Below, piece after piece: positions 23,793 to 31,542 of a stretch of 40,575 bases of DNA (positions within the stretch are counted from its first letter, which is position 1; each line of letters begins with the position of its first letter). The position numbers and the translations under genes are program-made. The DNA is from an uncultured Collinsella sp. Its GTDB lineage: Bacteria > Actinomycetota > Coriobacteriia > Coriobacteriales > Coriobacteriaceae. The notes below the pieces were generated by a model, which did no database searches, had not been told where the DNA came from, and saw nothing but the letters and a program-made list of their open reading frames with translations. Location: NCBI GenBank assembly GCA_958429225.1, contig CAUAJB010000009.1, positions 1 to 40,575 on the forward strand. The letters are read 5' to 3'.

Positions 23793-24365
23793 ATGTCTCA
23801 GAACACCACCGCCACCCAGCCCCGCACCGTCCAGACCGCCGACCGTGGCAAACTCGATGTCCGCGCCCTCGTCCTGCTTGCCATCCTGCTCGCCGCCGGC
23901 TTCATCCTCAACTTCACCGTCGGCAAGGCCATCTCGGGCATCTCGGGCGGCATGATCAGCCCCGAGTTCATCATCTCGGCCTTCTGCCTCACCATCCTGG
24001 TCGTTCGCCCCAACATCGGCCAGGCGCTCGTCATTGGCCTTATCTCGGCTGCCGTGATCCAGATCACCACCACTTCGCCGTTCGTTGATTTTGCCGCCGA
24101 GGGCATCGCCGCCATGCTCATGGCCGGCATCGTCAACGCCGCCGGCAAGAACGGTCAAGTCAAGCCCGCCATCGCCATTGTCGCAACCTTCCTGACCACC
24201 TTTGTCTCCGGCGTCATCTTCATGGTCATCAAGATGGCCATGCTCGGCGTGGTAGGCGAGCTCGCCGCCGCCATGCTGCCCGTCGTTGCCATGACCGCCG
24301 TCTTTAACGCCATTCTGGTCGGCGCCCTCTACTTGCCCATCCAGAAGGCCCTGAGGCTCAACTAA
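23793..24365 (+). CDS. trpP: TrpP-like tryptophan ECF transporter S component
   Basis: A 190-residue membrane protein with about five or six hydrophobic segments. Its layout resembles the substrate-binding subunit TrpP of Gram-positive bacteria: a short cytoplasmic N-terminus, ALVLLAILLAAGFILNF, then a Gly-rich loop, and a final SGVIFMVIKMAMLG...LPVVAMTAVFNAI region. Substrate is inferred as tryptophan from two lines: the family resemblance and the Trp-codon leader and attenuator immediately upstream. ATG 23793 has GAAAGGA eight bases before it; an in-frame TTG 30 bases earlier is unlikely. ATPase and EcfT genes follow on the same strand, making a dedicated (group I) ECF transporter. A palindromic element of about 190 bases separates it from the ATPase gene. 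Confidence 0.88.
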   Translation: MSQNTTATQPRTVQTADRGKLDVRALVLLAILLAAGFILNFTVGKAISGISGGMISPEFIISAFCLTILVVRPNIGQALVIGLISAAVIQITTTSPFVDFAAEGIAAMLMAGIVNAAGKNGQVKPAIAIVATFLTTFVSGVIFMVIKMAMLGVVGELAAAMLPVVAMTAVFNAILVGALYLPIQKALRLN

Positions 24366-24371
24366 CCCGCT

Positions 24372-24472
24372 CGGCTTTACGAGCCACCCCATCTTGGCGT
24401 TCATTCGTCGCTCGCGTACCCAAGTACGCTTCACTCCTCTTTCGCGCCAGCCTGGGGTCCCTCGTAAAGCCG
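24372..24472. repeat. Long imperfect palindrome within the Trp transport operon
   Basis: Outer arms CGGCTTTACGAG (24372-24383) and CTCGTAAAGCCG (24461-24472) pair perfectly. Interrupted pairing continues with ACCCCA/TGGGGT and TGGCG/CGCCA down to a central GCGTAC-CCAA-GTACGC hairpin. The whole is about 100 bases. It has the look of a REP/BIME-like mobile palindrome inserted between the S-component and ATPase genes; that origin is inference. Confidence 0.7.
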
Positions 24473-24515
24473 TCTCCGTGCTTCACCACCAAAGACTGTC
24501 CCAAACAACTAGCTC

Positions 24516-24559
24516 TTGGGGACGTTCTTAAACGACTAGTCATGTAAGAACGTCCCCAA
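24516..24559. repeat. Perfect 15-bp inverted repeat before the ECF ATPase gene
   Basis: TTGGGGACGTTCTTA (24516-24530) and TAAGAACGTCCCCAA (24545-24559) pair perfectly around a 14-base loop that itself contains the palindrome GACTAGTC. It ends 8 bases before the ATPase ribosome site. It resembles the terminal palindromes associated with IS200-like (RAYT/REP) elements. It could also act as an intercistronic stabiliser. Confidence 0.75.
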
Positions 24560-24577
24560 TGACTATGAAAGGTATCC

Positions 24578-26329
24578 ATGGAAACGATCATCAACGTCGA
24601 CGATGTCTCGTTCTCCTATGGCACGCAGACCGAGCAGGCGCTCAGCCACATCTCGCTCAGCGTGAACAAGGGAGATTTCATCGGCATCATCGGGCCCTCA
24701 GGCGCCGGCAAGTCCACGCTTGCCGCCTGCCTGTCGGGTGCCGTGCCCCACCACTACACCGGCGCGTTCTTTGGGTCCGTCATGGTTGACGGCCATGACA
24801 CCTGCGAGGTCTCGCTGACCGACGTGTCACAGATCGTCGGCAGCGTGCTGCAGGATATCGACACGCAGATGGTCGCCTCGGTCGTCGAGGACGAGATGCT
24901 CTTTGGCCTCGAGAACTTTGGCGTTCCCCACGACCAGATCGAGCAGCGCGTGAGCGAAACGCTCGAGACCGTCGGCATCAGCGACCTGCGCGACCGCGAG
25001 ATCGCCACCCTCTCGGGCGGACAGAAGCAAAAGGTGGCCATCGCCGCCATCCTCGCCATGCGTCCGCGTGTCTTGGTTCTCGACGAGCCCACCGCGGCAC
25101 TCGACCCCGCCAGCTCCACGCTGGTCTTCGAGACGCTGCGTGAGGCAAACCGCACACTTGGAATCACCATCGTCGTCGTTGAGCAAAAGGTCGCCCTGCT
25201 CTCGGAGTACTGCAACCGCGTGCTCGTGCTCAACCATGGCGAAATCGCGCTGCAGGGCGAGCCACACGAGGTCTTCGCGCATACCGACGAGCTCCGTGCC
25301 ATCGGCGTCGACTGCCCTCGCGTCACGCGTATCTTCAATAGCCTCGAGGCCGATGGCCTGGTAAGCGGTACCCCCTGCTTGGATGTCGATGAGGCCGAGC
25401 GCCTGATTTCGGGCATCGTCGACCCCGCACACGCGGCTATCGAAGCCCAGGCGCCCGCCGGTTCCCCGCATGCACCGTCGTTGCGTCCTCATGCCAAGGA
25501 CGCCGAACCCGTACTCACCTTCGACCATGTTGAGTTTGCCTATCCCAATGGTGGCGCCGCCGTACACGACCTTAGCCTGACGCTCTATCCTGGCGAGCTC
25601 GTGGGCATCGTCGGCCAAAACGGCGCCGGCAAGACTACGCTCACCAAGCTGCTCATGGGCCTGCTTAAGCCTTCCTCGGGCAGCGTACGCGTTACGGGCC
25701 TGGACACTGCCGCGGTCCCCACGAGCCGTATCGCCCGCGAGGTCGCGACCCTCTTCCAAAACCCCGACCGCCAGATCTGCAAGGACACCGTGCTCGACGA
25801 GGTCGCCTTTGGCTTGGAACTGGGCGGCATGGACCGCGCCGAGGCCCTGCGTCGCGCCCAGCTGGTCATCGATCGCTTTGGCTTGCCGGCCGACGAGGCG
25901 CCCTTCTCGCTTTCGCGCGGCCAGCGACAAATGGTGGCGCTTGCCTCCGTCGTAGTGGTTGAGCCCAAGATCGTCGTGCTCGACGAGCCCACGAGCGGCC
26001 TTGACTACCGCGAGTGCATGACCGTCATGGAAACCGTGCGCACCATGGCCGAGCGCGGCTGCGCCGTTATCATGGTCTGCCACGACATGGAAGTTGTCTC
26101 CGACTTTGCCGAGCGCATCGTGGTAATGGCCGACGGCCGCATCCTCGACCGCGGCCGCACGCACGAGCTATTCTCGAACATCGATCTCATGCAGCGTGCC
26201 TACGTTGAGCCGCCCCAGGTCATCGAACTCTCGCGCCGTCTGGCATCTTCCGTCTCGCCCGCTTTTGCGCAGGTGAGCGAGGTCACCGATGTCGTTCGAA
26301 TTACCAAGGAGATGGTCCACCGTGGTTAA
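24578..26329 (+). CDS. ecfA: ECF transporter ATPase, two ABC domains fused
   Basis: Energises the ECF transporter. Two complete ABC ATPase domains lie in one 583-residue chain. Domain 1: Walker A GPSGAGKST (39-47), signature LSGGQKQK (about 145), Walker B VLVLDEPTAAL. A linker at about 285-305 is Ala/Pro-rich. Domain 2: Walker A GQNGAGKTT (about 346), signature LSRGQRQM (about 445, Arg in place of the usual Gly), Walker B IVVLDEPTSGL. In many bacteria the two are separate EcfA1 and EcfA2. ATG 24578 has AAAGG five bases upstream. The stop overlaps the EcfT start by eight bases. It probably serves the adjacent TrpP-like S component, but could also be shared with other S components elsewhere. 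Confidence 0.93.
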   Translation: METIINVDDVSFSYGTQTEQALSHISLSVNKGDFIGIIGPSGAGKSTLAACLSGAVPHHYTGAFFGSVMVDGHDTCEVSLTDVSQIVGSVLQDIDTQMVASVVEDEMLFGLENFGVPHDQIEQRVSETLETVGISDLRDREIATLSGGQKQKVAIAAILAMRPRVLVLDEPTAALDPASSTLVFETLREANRTLGITIVVVEQKVALLSEYCNRVLVLNHGEIALQGEPHEVFAHTDELRAIGVDCPRVTRIFNSLEADGLVSGTPCLDVDEAERLISGIVDPAHAAIEAQAPAGSPHAPSLRPHAKDAEPVLTFDHVEFAYPNGGAAVHDLSLTLYPGELVGIVGQNGAGKTTLTKLLMGLLKPSSGSVRVTGLDTAAVPTSRIAREVATLFQNPDRQICKDTVLDEVAFGLELGGMDRAEALRRAQLVIDRFGLPADEAPFSLSRGQRQMVALASVVVVEPKIVVLDEPTSGLDYRECMTVMETVRTMAERGCAVIMVCHDMEVVSDFAERIVVMADGRILDRGRTHELFSNIDLMQRAYVEPPQVIELSRRLASSVSPAFAQVSEVTDVVRITKEMVHRG

Positions 26330-27068
26330 CGTCATCGACTACATGCCGGGTGACACGCTGCTGCATCGCCTGAACCCCGTCGTCAAACTGGGCCTCGCCG
26401 CCGCCATCATCGTCGGCATCTTCTTGTCCGACGCCTACGTGGCGCTGCTGGGCTTTTTGGCACTCACCCTTGCGCTGGGTGCCTATGCCGGCGTCGTCGA
26501 CCGTCTGTTCTCGCTGCTCAAGTTGCTGATTCCGCTCGCGCTTATCATGCTGGTGCTCCAGCTGGCCTTTATGCGCGATGGCAACGTGGTGTGGGGCTTT
26601 ATCACCGACACGGGCCTCATCACAGGATCGAAGGCCTGCCTGCGCCTGCTGGGTGTGGCGTTACCGCTCATCCTCATGCTCATGGTGACCAAGCTCAACG
26701 ACCTTGCCAACGCCTGCGTCGAGGTGCTGCACGTGCCGTATCGCTATGCCTTCACCTTTACCACGGCGCTGCGCTTTGTGCCGGTGTTTGGTCAGGAGAT
26801 GAACGCCATCATGGAGGCGCAGACCGCACGCGGCGTCGAGTACGACACCAAGAACCCCATCAAGAAGCTTAAGCTCATGCTGCCACTGTGTGTGCCACTG
26901 CTCATCTCGAGCGTGGGCAAGACCGATGCCACAGCCTTGGCGGCAGAACAGCGCGGCTTCTATCTGCGTACGCGCACCAGCTCGTACAAGCGCTACCCCA
27001 TCAAGGGCCTGGACATCGCCGTGCTCATCGTCAGCATCGCCCTCATCGCCATCGGCTTCCTGTTCTAG
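26322..27068 (+). CDS. ecfT: ECF transporter transmembrane subunit EcfT
   Basis: The membrane coupling subunit, about 248 residues, linking the ATPases to the S component. Several hydrophobic segments precede two Arg-Gly coupling motifs, TARG (in QTARGVEYD) and QRG (in EQRGFYLRTR), as expected for EcfT. I favour the GTG at 26322: AAGGAG lies 10 bases upstream and the N-terminus VVNVIDYMPGDTLLHRLNP fits the family. An ATG at 26289 lies deep in the ATPase gene. The resulting 8-base overlap with the ATPase stop implies translational coupling. A strong terminator follows. Confidence 0.92.
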   Translation: MVNVIDYMPGDTLLHRLNPVVKLGLAAAIIVGIFLSDAYVALLGFLALTLALGAYAGVVDRLFSLLKLLIPLALIMLVLQLAFMRDGNVVWGFITDTGLITGSKACLRLLGVALPLILMLMVTKLNDLANACVEVLHVPYRYAFTFTTALRFVPVFGQEMNAIMEAQTARGVEYDTKNPIKKLKLMLPLCVPLLISSVGKTDATALAAEQRGFYLRTRTSSYKRYPIKGLDIAVLIVSIALIAIGFLF

Positions 27069-27097
27069 TTCACCACCGACAGCAACCGCCCAACGCA

Positions 27098-27134
27098 AAA
27101 GGCCTCGGCTCGCACCAAACGAGCCGGGGCCTTT
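27098..27134 (+). terminator. Terminator of the Trp transport operon
   Basis: AAAGGCCTCGGCTCG (27098-27112) pairs with CGAGCCGGGGCCTTT (27120-27134) with one wobble. It stands 30 bases past the EcfT stop. The T-run is short (CTTTAC). Confidence 0.75.
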
Positions 27135-27157
27135 ACTGTTTCACCAGATAAAACCTA

Positions 27158-27182
27158 CCAAAATAAACCTGTCCCTTTTTGG
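27158..27182. repeat. IS200/RAYT-like palindromic remnant
   Basis: A 25-base stretch containing ATAAACCTGTCCCTTTTTGG, bounded by CCAAAA and TTTTGG. Near-identical strings flank IS200-like (REP-associated) transposase genes in many bacteria, from memory. No transposase is nearby. It lies between the converging EcfT and racemase genes. Confidence 0.45.
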
Positions 27183-27193
27183 CGGGTCGGAAG

Positions 27194-27940
27194 CTAGAGG
27201 CGGTAGGGAGCGCCGCTACGGATGATGGATTCACGCACCAGGACGTCCATGGCGTCGAGGGTGATCTCGGGCATCTCTCGGTACTTCTGCAGCACCGATA
27301 GCTCGGTGCAGGCCAGAATGACGCGGTCGCAGCCGCTACGGGCGAACTCCCACATCACGCGGTCGAACTTATCCATATCGGGCTCACGTCCGGCCTTCAC
27401 ATCATCGTAGATAAGCGACATCACATCGTTCTGACGTTTCTCGCTGGGATAGACGACCTCAACACCCGCAGCCTTACATTCGCGGCCGTAGACGCCCGCG
27501 CCCACGGTGCCATCGGTGCCCATGATGCCGATCTTGCGCACCGGCTCGGCCGGCATACTCAGGTTGGGGTCGAACTCGCACTCCCCCATCACCGCGCCGG
27601 CCAGAGCATAGCGCACCGACTCACGCGGCATGTGGATAATCGGCACCTTCGTAAACGACTGGATCTGGTCATAGAAGTAGTGTGACGTGTTGCAGGGAAT
27701 GGCAATGTGTGCACAGCCCAGCGACTCGAGTGCCTGGGCGCACTCTTTCATGGTCGCCAGCAGTTTGGCATGCTCGCCGGTCTTAATGGCCAGCGTGCGG
27801 TCGGGCATGGTCGACTTGGAGAGTACCACCATGTCGATATGTTCCTGATCGCAGGCAGCAGCCGTATGACGCACCACCTGGTCGTAGTAATACGACGTGG
27901 CCTCGGCGCCCATGCCGCCGATAACTCCCAGCTTTTCCAT
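27194..27940 (-). CDS. Aspartate racemase family protein
   Basis: A 248-residue PLP-independent amino-acid racemase of the Asp/Glu/hydantoin racemase family. The two catalytic cysteines are in IPCNTSH (Cys83) and ILACTELS (Cys211), the usual mirror-image pair. The N-terminus EKLGVIGGMGAEATSYYYDQV is typical of aspartate racemases. Start ATG 27940 has AAGGAGG eight bases upstream; an open frame extends to 28024 but lacks a ribosome site. Directly upstream on the same strand is a D-aspartate-ligase-like ATP-grasp gene. Together they match the racemase-ligase pair of Enterococcus faecium that makes and attaches D-Asp in peptidoglycan. So the predicted job is L- to D-Asp conversion for the wall. 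Confidence 0.88.
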   Translation of the reverse strand: MEKLGVIGGMGAEATSYYYDQVVRHTAAACDQEHIDMVVLSKSTMPDRTLAIKTGEHAKLLATMKECAQALESLGCAHIAIPCNTSHYFYDQIQSFTKVPIIHMPRESVRYALAGAVMGECEFDPNLSMPAEPVRKIGIMGTDGTVGAGVYGRECKAAGVEVVYPSEKRQNDVMSLIYDDVKAGREPDMDKFDRVMWEFARSGCDRVILACTELSVLQKYREMPEITLDAMDVLVRESIIRSGAPYRL

Positions 27941-27962
27941 CGCCGCCTCCTTGGTGACGCTT

Positions 27963-28020
27963 GCGCAATTGCGCGTATCATACCCGCGCCCGCCCGATGC
28001 AAACCGGACGGGCGCCGCGC
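27963..28020 (-). promoter_or_regulatory. Hairpin and candidate promoter between ligase and racemase genes
   Basis: On the minus strand, a GC-rich hairpin (GCCCGTCCGG with CGGGCGGGC) follows the ligase stop. Then come a -10-like TATGAT and the palindrome GCGCAATTGCGC (27963-27974). The racemase may therefore be partly expressed from its own promoter. The -35 is unclear. Confidence 0.35.
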
Positions 28021-28024
28021 TCAT

Positions 28025-29281
28025 CTACTTGTAATACGTCTTGAACAGCTTAAAGTGGCGCAGCTTGGTGTGCCACATGCGCAGCCAGCGGTTAAAGACA
28101 AAGTCGCCCTTCATAAACGAAGGGTCGGCGCCCTTGCCTTCCTTGTCCAGGCGATGCACCTTAGCGCGCAGCTCGGGATCCTTGACGTACTTGTCGACGA
28201 CGCCCATGGGGACGACCATCCACAGGGCCTCGTCCTGAGCCGTCACAAACTCCGGCTCAAACGGACGGTTGAACACATACTCGTCCACCACATACTTGGC
28301 AACGTTAAAGCCGCTGTTGGTAACGTAGTAGTTGCTGCGGCCCTGGCGCGTGTTGAAATCGAAGAACTTAAACGAGCCGTCGCGCTCGTCGTACTTTACG
28401 TCAAAGTTGGAATAGCCCACAAAGTGAAGGTCCTCGAGCAACTTGCGCACGCCGCCCATGAGCTCGTCGTTGGGCTCGGTAATGATACAGGCATGGTTGC
28501 CGACACCGTGGGGCTGATGCTCCTCGAGCAGCACATGGCCCAGGCACATCATGCGGACCTTACCGTTGCGGTCGGAATAGCTGGTGAGCACGCGCATGTA
28601 CTCGTCGTTGCCGGGCACGCGATCCTGCAAGATCAGGTCGTCGGTGTAGCCGCTGGCATACGAATCGCGAATGACCTGTTCCAGCTCGGCGCGGTCGGCA
28701 ATCTCATAGGCCTTCTTCTGGCCCTCGAACTCATGCTGCCACCACATGATGCCATCAGAAGGCTTCAGAATCATCGGGTAGGGAAAATCGATCTGGTCGA
28801 GCACTTCGGCAGGCGCCTCACCCTGGGCATTGAGCATCGCCTTGGTAAAGGTAAACGTGTGCGGATAGGGCACGCCATGCTTCTCGCACAGCTCGTAGAA
28901 GATCTCCTTCTTCTGGCACTGCTCGAGCATGCTGTAGGGCGCGTAGGGAGCGACGATGTTATCCGCCAGCTCATGGGCATCCTTGGCCTGAGCCACGAGG
29001 GCAACATAGTTATCGCCACAGCCCACAAGGACAATCGTCTTATCGGCATGCGCTTGGGCAATGCCGTTGACGGTTTTGAGCATCACGGGCATGGTGTCGA
29101 TATCCACGTTGGGCGTGTAGTCGATAATCTGGCTGCGGTACGCGGGACCCGTCTGATACTTGCCAAAAACCAGACTCTTGACCTGGTACTCCTCGTAGAA
29201 GGCGCGCGCCACCGAATAGGCGTTGATGTCGCCACCGAGCAGCACGGGAATGAACTCGCGCTCTGTAAACTGCAATGCCAT
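28025..29281 (-). CDS. ATP-grasp D-aspartate ligase-like enzyme
   Basis: A 418-residue ATP-grasp carboxylate-amine ligase. Its sequence closely follows what I recall of the Enterococcus faecium D-aspartate ligase, which adds D-Asp to the side chain of residue 3 of the peptidoglycan precursor: EFIPVLLGGDINAYSVARAF at the N-terminus, then ALVAQAKD, PYPMILKPSDG, LQDRVPGNDEYMRVL, VRMMCLGHVLLEEH, and FFDFNTRQGRSNYYVT carrying metal and ATP residues near the C-terminus. It acts in the cytoplasm on UDP-MurNAc-peptide precursors. It lies upstream of an aspartate racemase on the same strand. Collinsella is reported to have D-Asp in its wall bridge, which fits. Other amino-acid ligases of this family remain possible. 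Confidence 0.85.
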   Translation of the reverse strand: MALQFTEREFIPVLLGGDINAYSVARAFYEEYQVKSLVFGKYQTGPAYRSQIIDYTPNVDIDTMPVMLKTVNGIAQAHADKTIVLVGCGDNYVALVAQAKDAHELADNIVAPYAPYSMLEQCQKKEIFYELCEKHGVPYPHTFTFTKAMLNAQGEAPAEVLDQIDFPYPMILKPSDGIMWWQHEFEGQKKAYEIADRAELEQVIRDSYASGYTDDLILQDRVPGNDEYMRVLTSYSDRNGKVRMMCLGHVLLEEHQPHGVGNHACIITEPNDELMGGVRKLLEDLHFVGYSNFDVKYDERDGSFKFFDFNTRQGRSNYYVTNSGFNVAKYVVDEYVFNRPFEPEFVTAQDEALWMVVPMGVVDKYVKDPELRAKVHRLDKEGKGADPSFMKGDFVFNRWLRMWHTKLRHFKLFKTYYK

Positions 29282-29503
29282 GGAAACTTCCTATCATGAA
29301 CTGCCCACACAACGGGCGGTCTTTGCGCAACTGATTCATTCTAGCGTGCCAAGCCGCCGGCGCCCAAAGCTCCACCGTATCTATGGCAATCGACGTAATC
29401 GTCCAGCACGAAGACGGCGCCCACCGTTGTATGACAATGGGCAATGAACCTACCGTTGTTGTAGGATTCAGCGTATTGACATCCTCGAGCGAAAGGCGCA
29501 CAC
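29282..29503. other. Divergent intergenic region
   Basis: A 222-base gap between the divergent ligase (-) and MOSC (+) genes. It holds a short hairpin CCTAC-CGTTGTT-GTAGG near 29451-29467 and a TTGACA at 29476-29481 without a matching -10. No gene is supported. Confidence 0.4.
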
Positions 29504-30136
29504 GTGCCCCAAGACCATCCGACCGATAATCCCATCCTCAATGCCGCGAGGTGCGAGCTGGCGGAACGCGCAAAAACGGCAGCTCCCCTACGCACCGCAA
29601 ACGATGCTTACAACGGGCCCGCCCGTATCGTCTCAATCAACACGTCGAAGCACAAAGGCACGCGTAAGTCACCCGTCGCCGACGGGCACGACACCGTTAT
29701 AGAGCAATTTGGCCTCGCCTCCGACGCACACGCCGGGCATTGGCACCGTCAGGTTTCCTTTTTGGCCGCAGAGTCCATCCAGACGGCGCAGGCCCGCGGA
29801 CTCGATGTGCGCAAGGGCGACTTTGGCGAGAACTTCACAACCCGGGGCATCAACCTGCTCTCGCTCCCCTTGGGCACACAGCTCAAGCTTGGCAGCGAGG
29901 TGCTTGTCGAAATCAGCCAAATCGGCAAGGTCTGCCACACACGCTGTGCCATCTACTATCTCGCCGGCGACTGCATCTTTCCCCACGAGGGCGTTTTTGG
30001 CGTGGTACTAAAGGGCGGAGAGGTCTACGCCGGCGACGATATCCAGGTAATCAAACTCGGCGACGGCACCTGTTCGTTCACCCCCGCCGAGGCCCTCGAA
30101 GAGATTGAGCAGGCTCGCCAGAAGGGCACACTGTAG
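29504..30136 (+). CDS. MOSC domain protein
   Basis: A 210-residue protein with a MOSC domain, the fold of molybdenum-cofactor sulfurase C-termini and YiiM-like molybdoenzymes. Features: INTSKHKGTRKSPV near residue 45, FGLASDAHAGHWHRQVSFLA, GDFGENFTTRGINL, and the conserved cysteine in QIGKVCHTRCAIYY (about 143-156). Such proteins transfer sulfur or reduce N-hydroxylated compounds via Mo cofactor. Start GTG 29504 follows AAAGG by seven bases; the first 40 residues precede the domain and may be partly extra. No molybdopterin genes are visible nearby, so the role is unclear. Confidence 0.85.
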   Translation: MPQDHPTDNPILNAARCELAERAKTAAPLRTANDAYNGPARIVSINTSKHKGTRKSPVADGHDTVIEQFGLASDAHAGHWHRQVSFLAAESIQTAQARGLDVRKGDFGENFTTRGINLLSLPLGTQLKLGSEVLVEISQIGKVCHTRCAIYYLAGDCIFPHEGVFGVVLKGGEVYAGDDIQVIKLGDGTCSFTPAEALEEIEQARQKGTL

Positions 30137-30370
30137 TTATAAAACCCCACGTTGAGATGGCTTTTACAGCCCAAAACTCCTCTCAAACAGGGCTCTGTAA
30201 CGTTAAAGTTGAACTCTATGGTTTCTCAACAATTCATCATAACTGCAGGTCAAAGCCAAAGCCTCAAGTTCAACTTGACCCTTTGGGACCTTTAAGGTTC
30301 AAGTTGAGGTCGAAAGCAGTAGTAGAATACCGTTCGAACCATAACCTACGATTGATTGCAGAGGGACTGG
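30137..30370. promoter_or_regulatory. Leader region with repeated TCAAGTTGA-type motifs
   Basis: A 234-base AT-richer gap. It carries three related motifs: AAGTTGAACT near 30207, AAGTTCAACTTGA near 30267, and TTCAAGTTGA near 30298. The second and third form a 9-base inverted pair, TCAACTTGA/TCAAGTTGA. A -10-like TAGAAT is at 30323-30328. These look like operator copies controlling the secreted hydrolase gene. No known riboswitch was recognised. Confidence 0.45.
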
Positions 30371-31504
30371 ATGCAGCATTCGAATCATCGCACCGCAGCG
30401 CTCATTGCGTCGAAGCCGGCTCGTATCATCACGAGCGCCGCGCTCGCCGTTGCGCTGACGGCCACGCCGATGCTCTCCCCCGTTGCGGCGTATGCCGCCT
30501 CGCAGGCAACGCAGGACCAGCTTTCCGCAGCCCAGCAGAAGATCGAAGCCGCCACGAGCGCCTACAACGACGCCCGCACCAAACTCGATGATCTGCAAAA
30601 GCAGATTGACTCCAATGAGGCAAGCATCGAGGAAATCGAGGCCAAGCTTCCCGAGCAGCAGGCCAAGGCAAGCTCCGCCATGCGCGATCTGTACAAGTAT
30701 CAGAAGGGCACCAATCCCATCGTGAGCTTCCTGGTCAATGCGCAGAGCCTGGGTGAGTTCATCACGACCTGCAAATACACCAACCAGATCACGAGCTCGA
30801 GCGTCGACGAGATCGAAGAGCTCAATAACATGCAAACCGAACTCGAGCAGAACAAGGCCGAGCTCCAGCAGGCCAAGTCACAGCTTGAGACAGAGCAGAA
30901 AAACGCCGAGGACGCGCTGGCGCAGGCCCAGCAGCTCCGCAGCGAGGCACAGGCAAAAGCCGAGCAGGAAAATGCCGCCGAGCTTGCCAAGCTTGAGGCC
31001 GATAAGGCCGCTGCCGCCGAGAAGCTCTCGGGCGAGGGCGTAAGCGGCAGCAATTCCAGCAGCCAGGCCACCAACACCAACACCACCATCGACACCACGG
31101 TGAACAACGCCAATACCGGTAGTTCCGATTACGATTCGTTCATTACTGAGTGGACGAGTCGCATCGACAACTACCTTGCCGGCTCCCCCATGGCAGGCCA
31201 GGGCTATAACTTTGCCGTCGCCGCTTGGAATACCGGTGTCGATCCCCGTTGGTCCCCCGCCATCGCCTGCATCGAGAGCACCAAGGGTGCTTATTGCGCC
31301 AATTCTTACAACGCCTGGGGCTGGAGTGCCCGTGGCGGCGGTTGGCGCAGCTTTGGCAGCTGGAGCGAGGGCATCTCCGCCCACGTTGCCTATCTGGGCG
31401 CCAACTACGGCTCCACCCTTACCCCGGCAGCGGCCAAAAAGTACTGCCCGCCCACGTGGCAGGACTGGTACAACAAAGTCGCCGCTCAGATGAACCGCAT
31501 CTAA
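30371..31504 (+). CDS. Secreted coiled-coil protein with lysozyme-like C-terminus
   Basis: A 377-residue exported protein. A signal peptide lies at about residues 15-45, with ALAVALTATPMLSPVAAYAA as core. A long coiled coil (about 48-225), rich in Gln/Glu/Ala/Lys, resembles the N-terminal regulatory domain of PcsB or CwlO-type wall hydrolases. A Ser/Thr/Asn-rich linker follows, then a compact C-terminal domain with ACIESTKG, where Glu302 is a plausible catalytic acid, and NAWGWSARGGGWRSF, like transglycosylase/lysozyme folds. It probably cleaves peptidoglycan during growth or separation. ATG 30371 has GAGGG five bases upstream; an in-frame TTG at 30356 is less likely. A terminator follows at 31515. 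Confidence 0.85.
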   Translation: MQHSNHRTAALIASKPARIITSAALAVALTATPMLSPVAAYAASQATQDQLSAAQQKIEAATSAYNDARTKLDDLQKQIDSNEASIEEIEAKLPEQQAKASSAMRDLYKYQKGTNPIVSFLVNAQSLGEFITTCKYTNQITSSSVDEIEELNNMQTELEQNKAELQQAKSQLETEQKNAEDALAQAQQLRSEAQAKAEQENAAELAKLEADKAAAAEKLSGEGVSGSNSSSQATNTNTTIDTTVNNANTGSSDYDSFITEWTSRIDNYLAGSPMAGQGYNFAVAAWNTGVDPRWSPAIACIESTKGAYCANSYNAWGWSARGGGWRSFGSWSEGISAHVAYLGANYGSTLTPAAAKKYCPPTWQDWYNKVAAQMNRI

Positions 31505-31514
31505 GTGCAACTGC

Positions 31515-31542
31515 AAAGGGCCCCAATGGGGTCCTTTTCTTT
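31515..31542 (+). terminator. Terminator after the coiled-coil hydrolase
   Basis: AAAGGGCCCC-AAT-GGGGTCCTTTT forms a near-perfect stem followed by CTTTT. It lies between converging genes and overlaps the kinase stop region. Confidence 0.75.

Noticed and set aside
27707..29299. 530-codon open frame antisense to the racemase and ligase genes
   Set aside because: It spans two well-supported opposite-strand genes and their spacer. Its composition is His/Leu/Val-rich, typical of antisense frames.
30137..30370. c-di-AMP (ydaO) riboswitch before the wall hydrolase
   Set aside because: This switch often precedes such genes in Actinobacteria, but I could not find its conserved core here.
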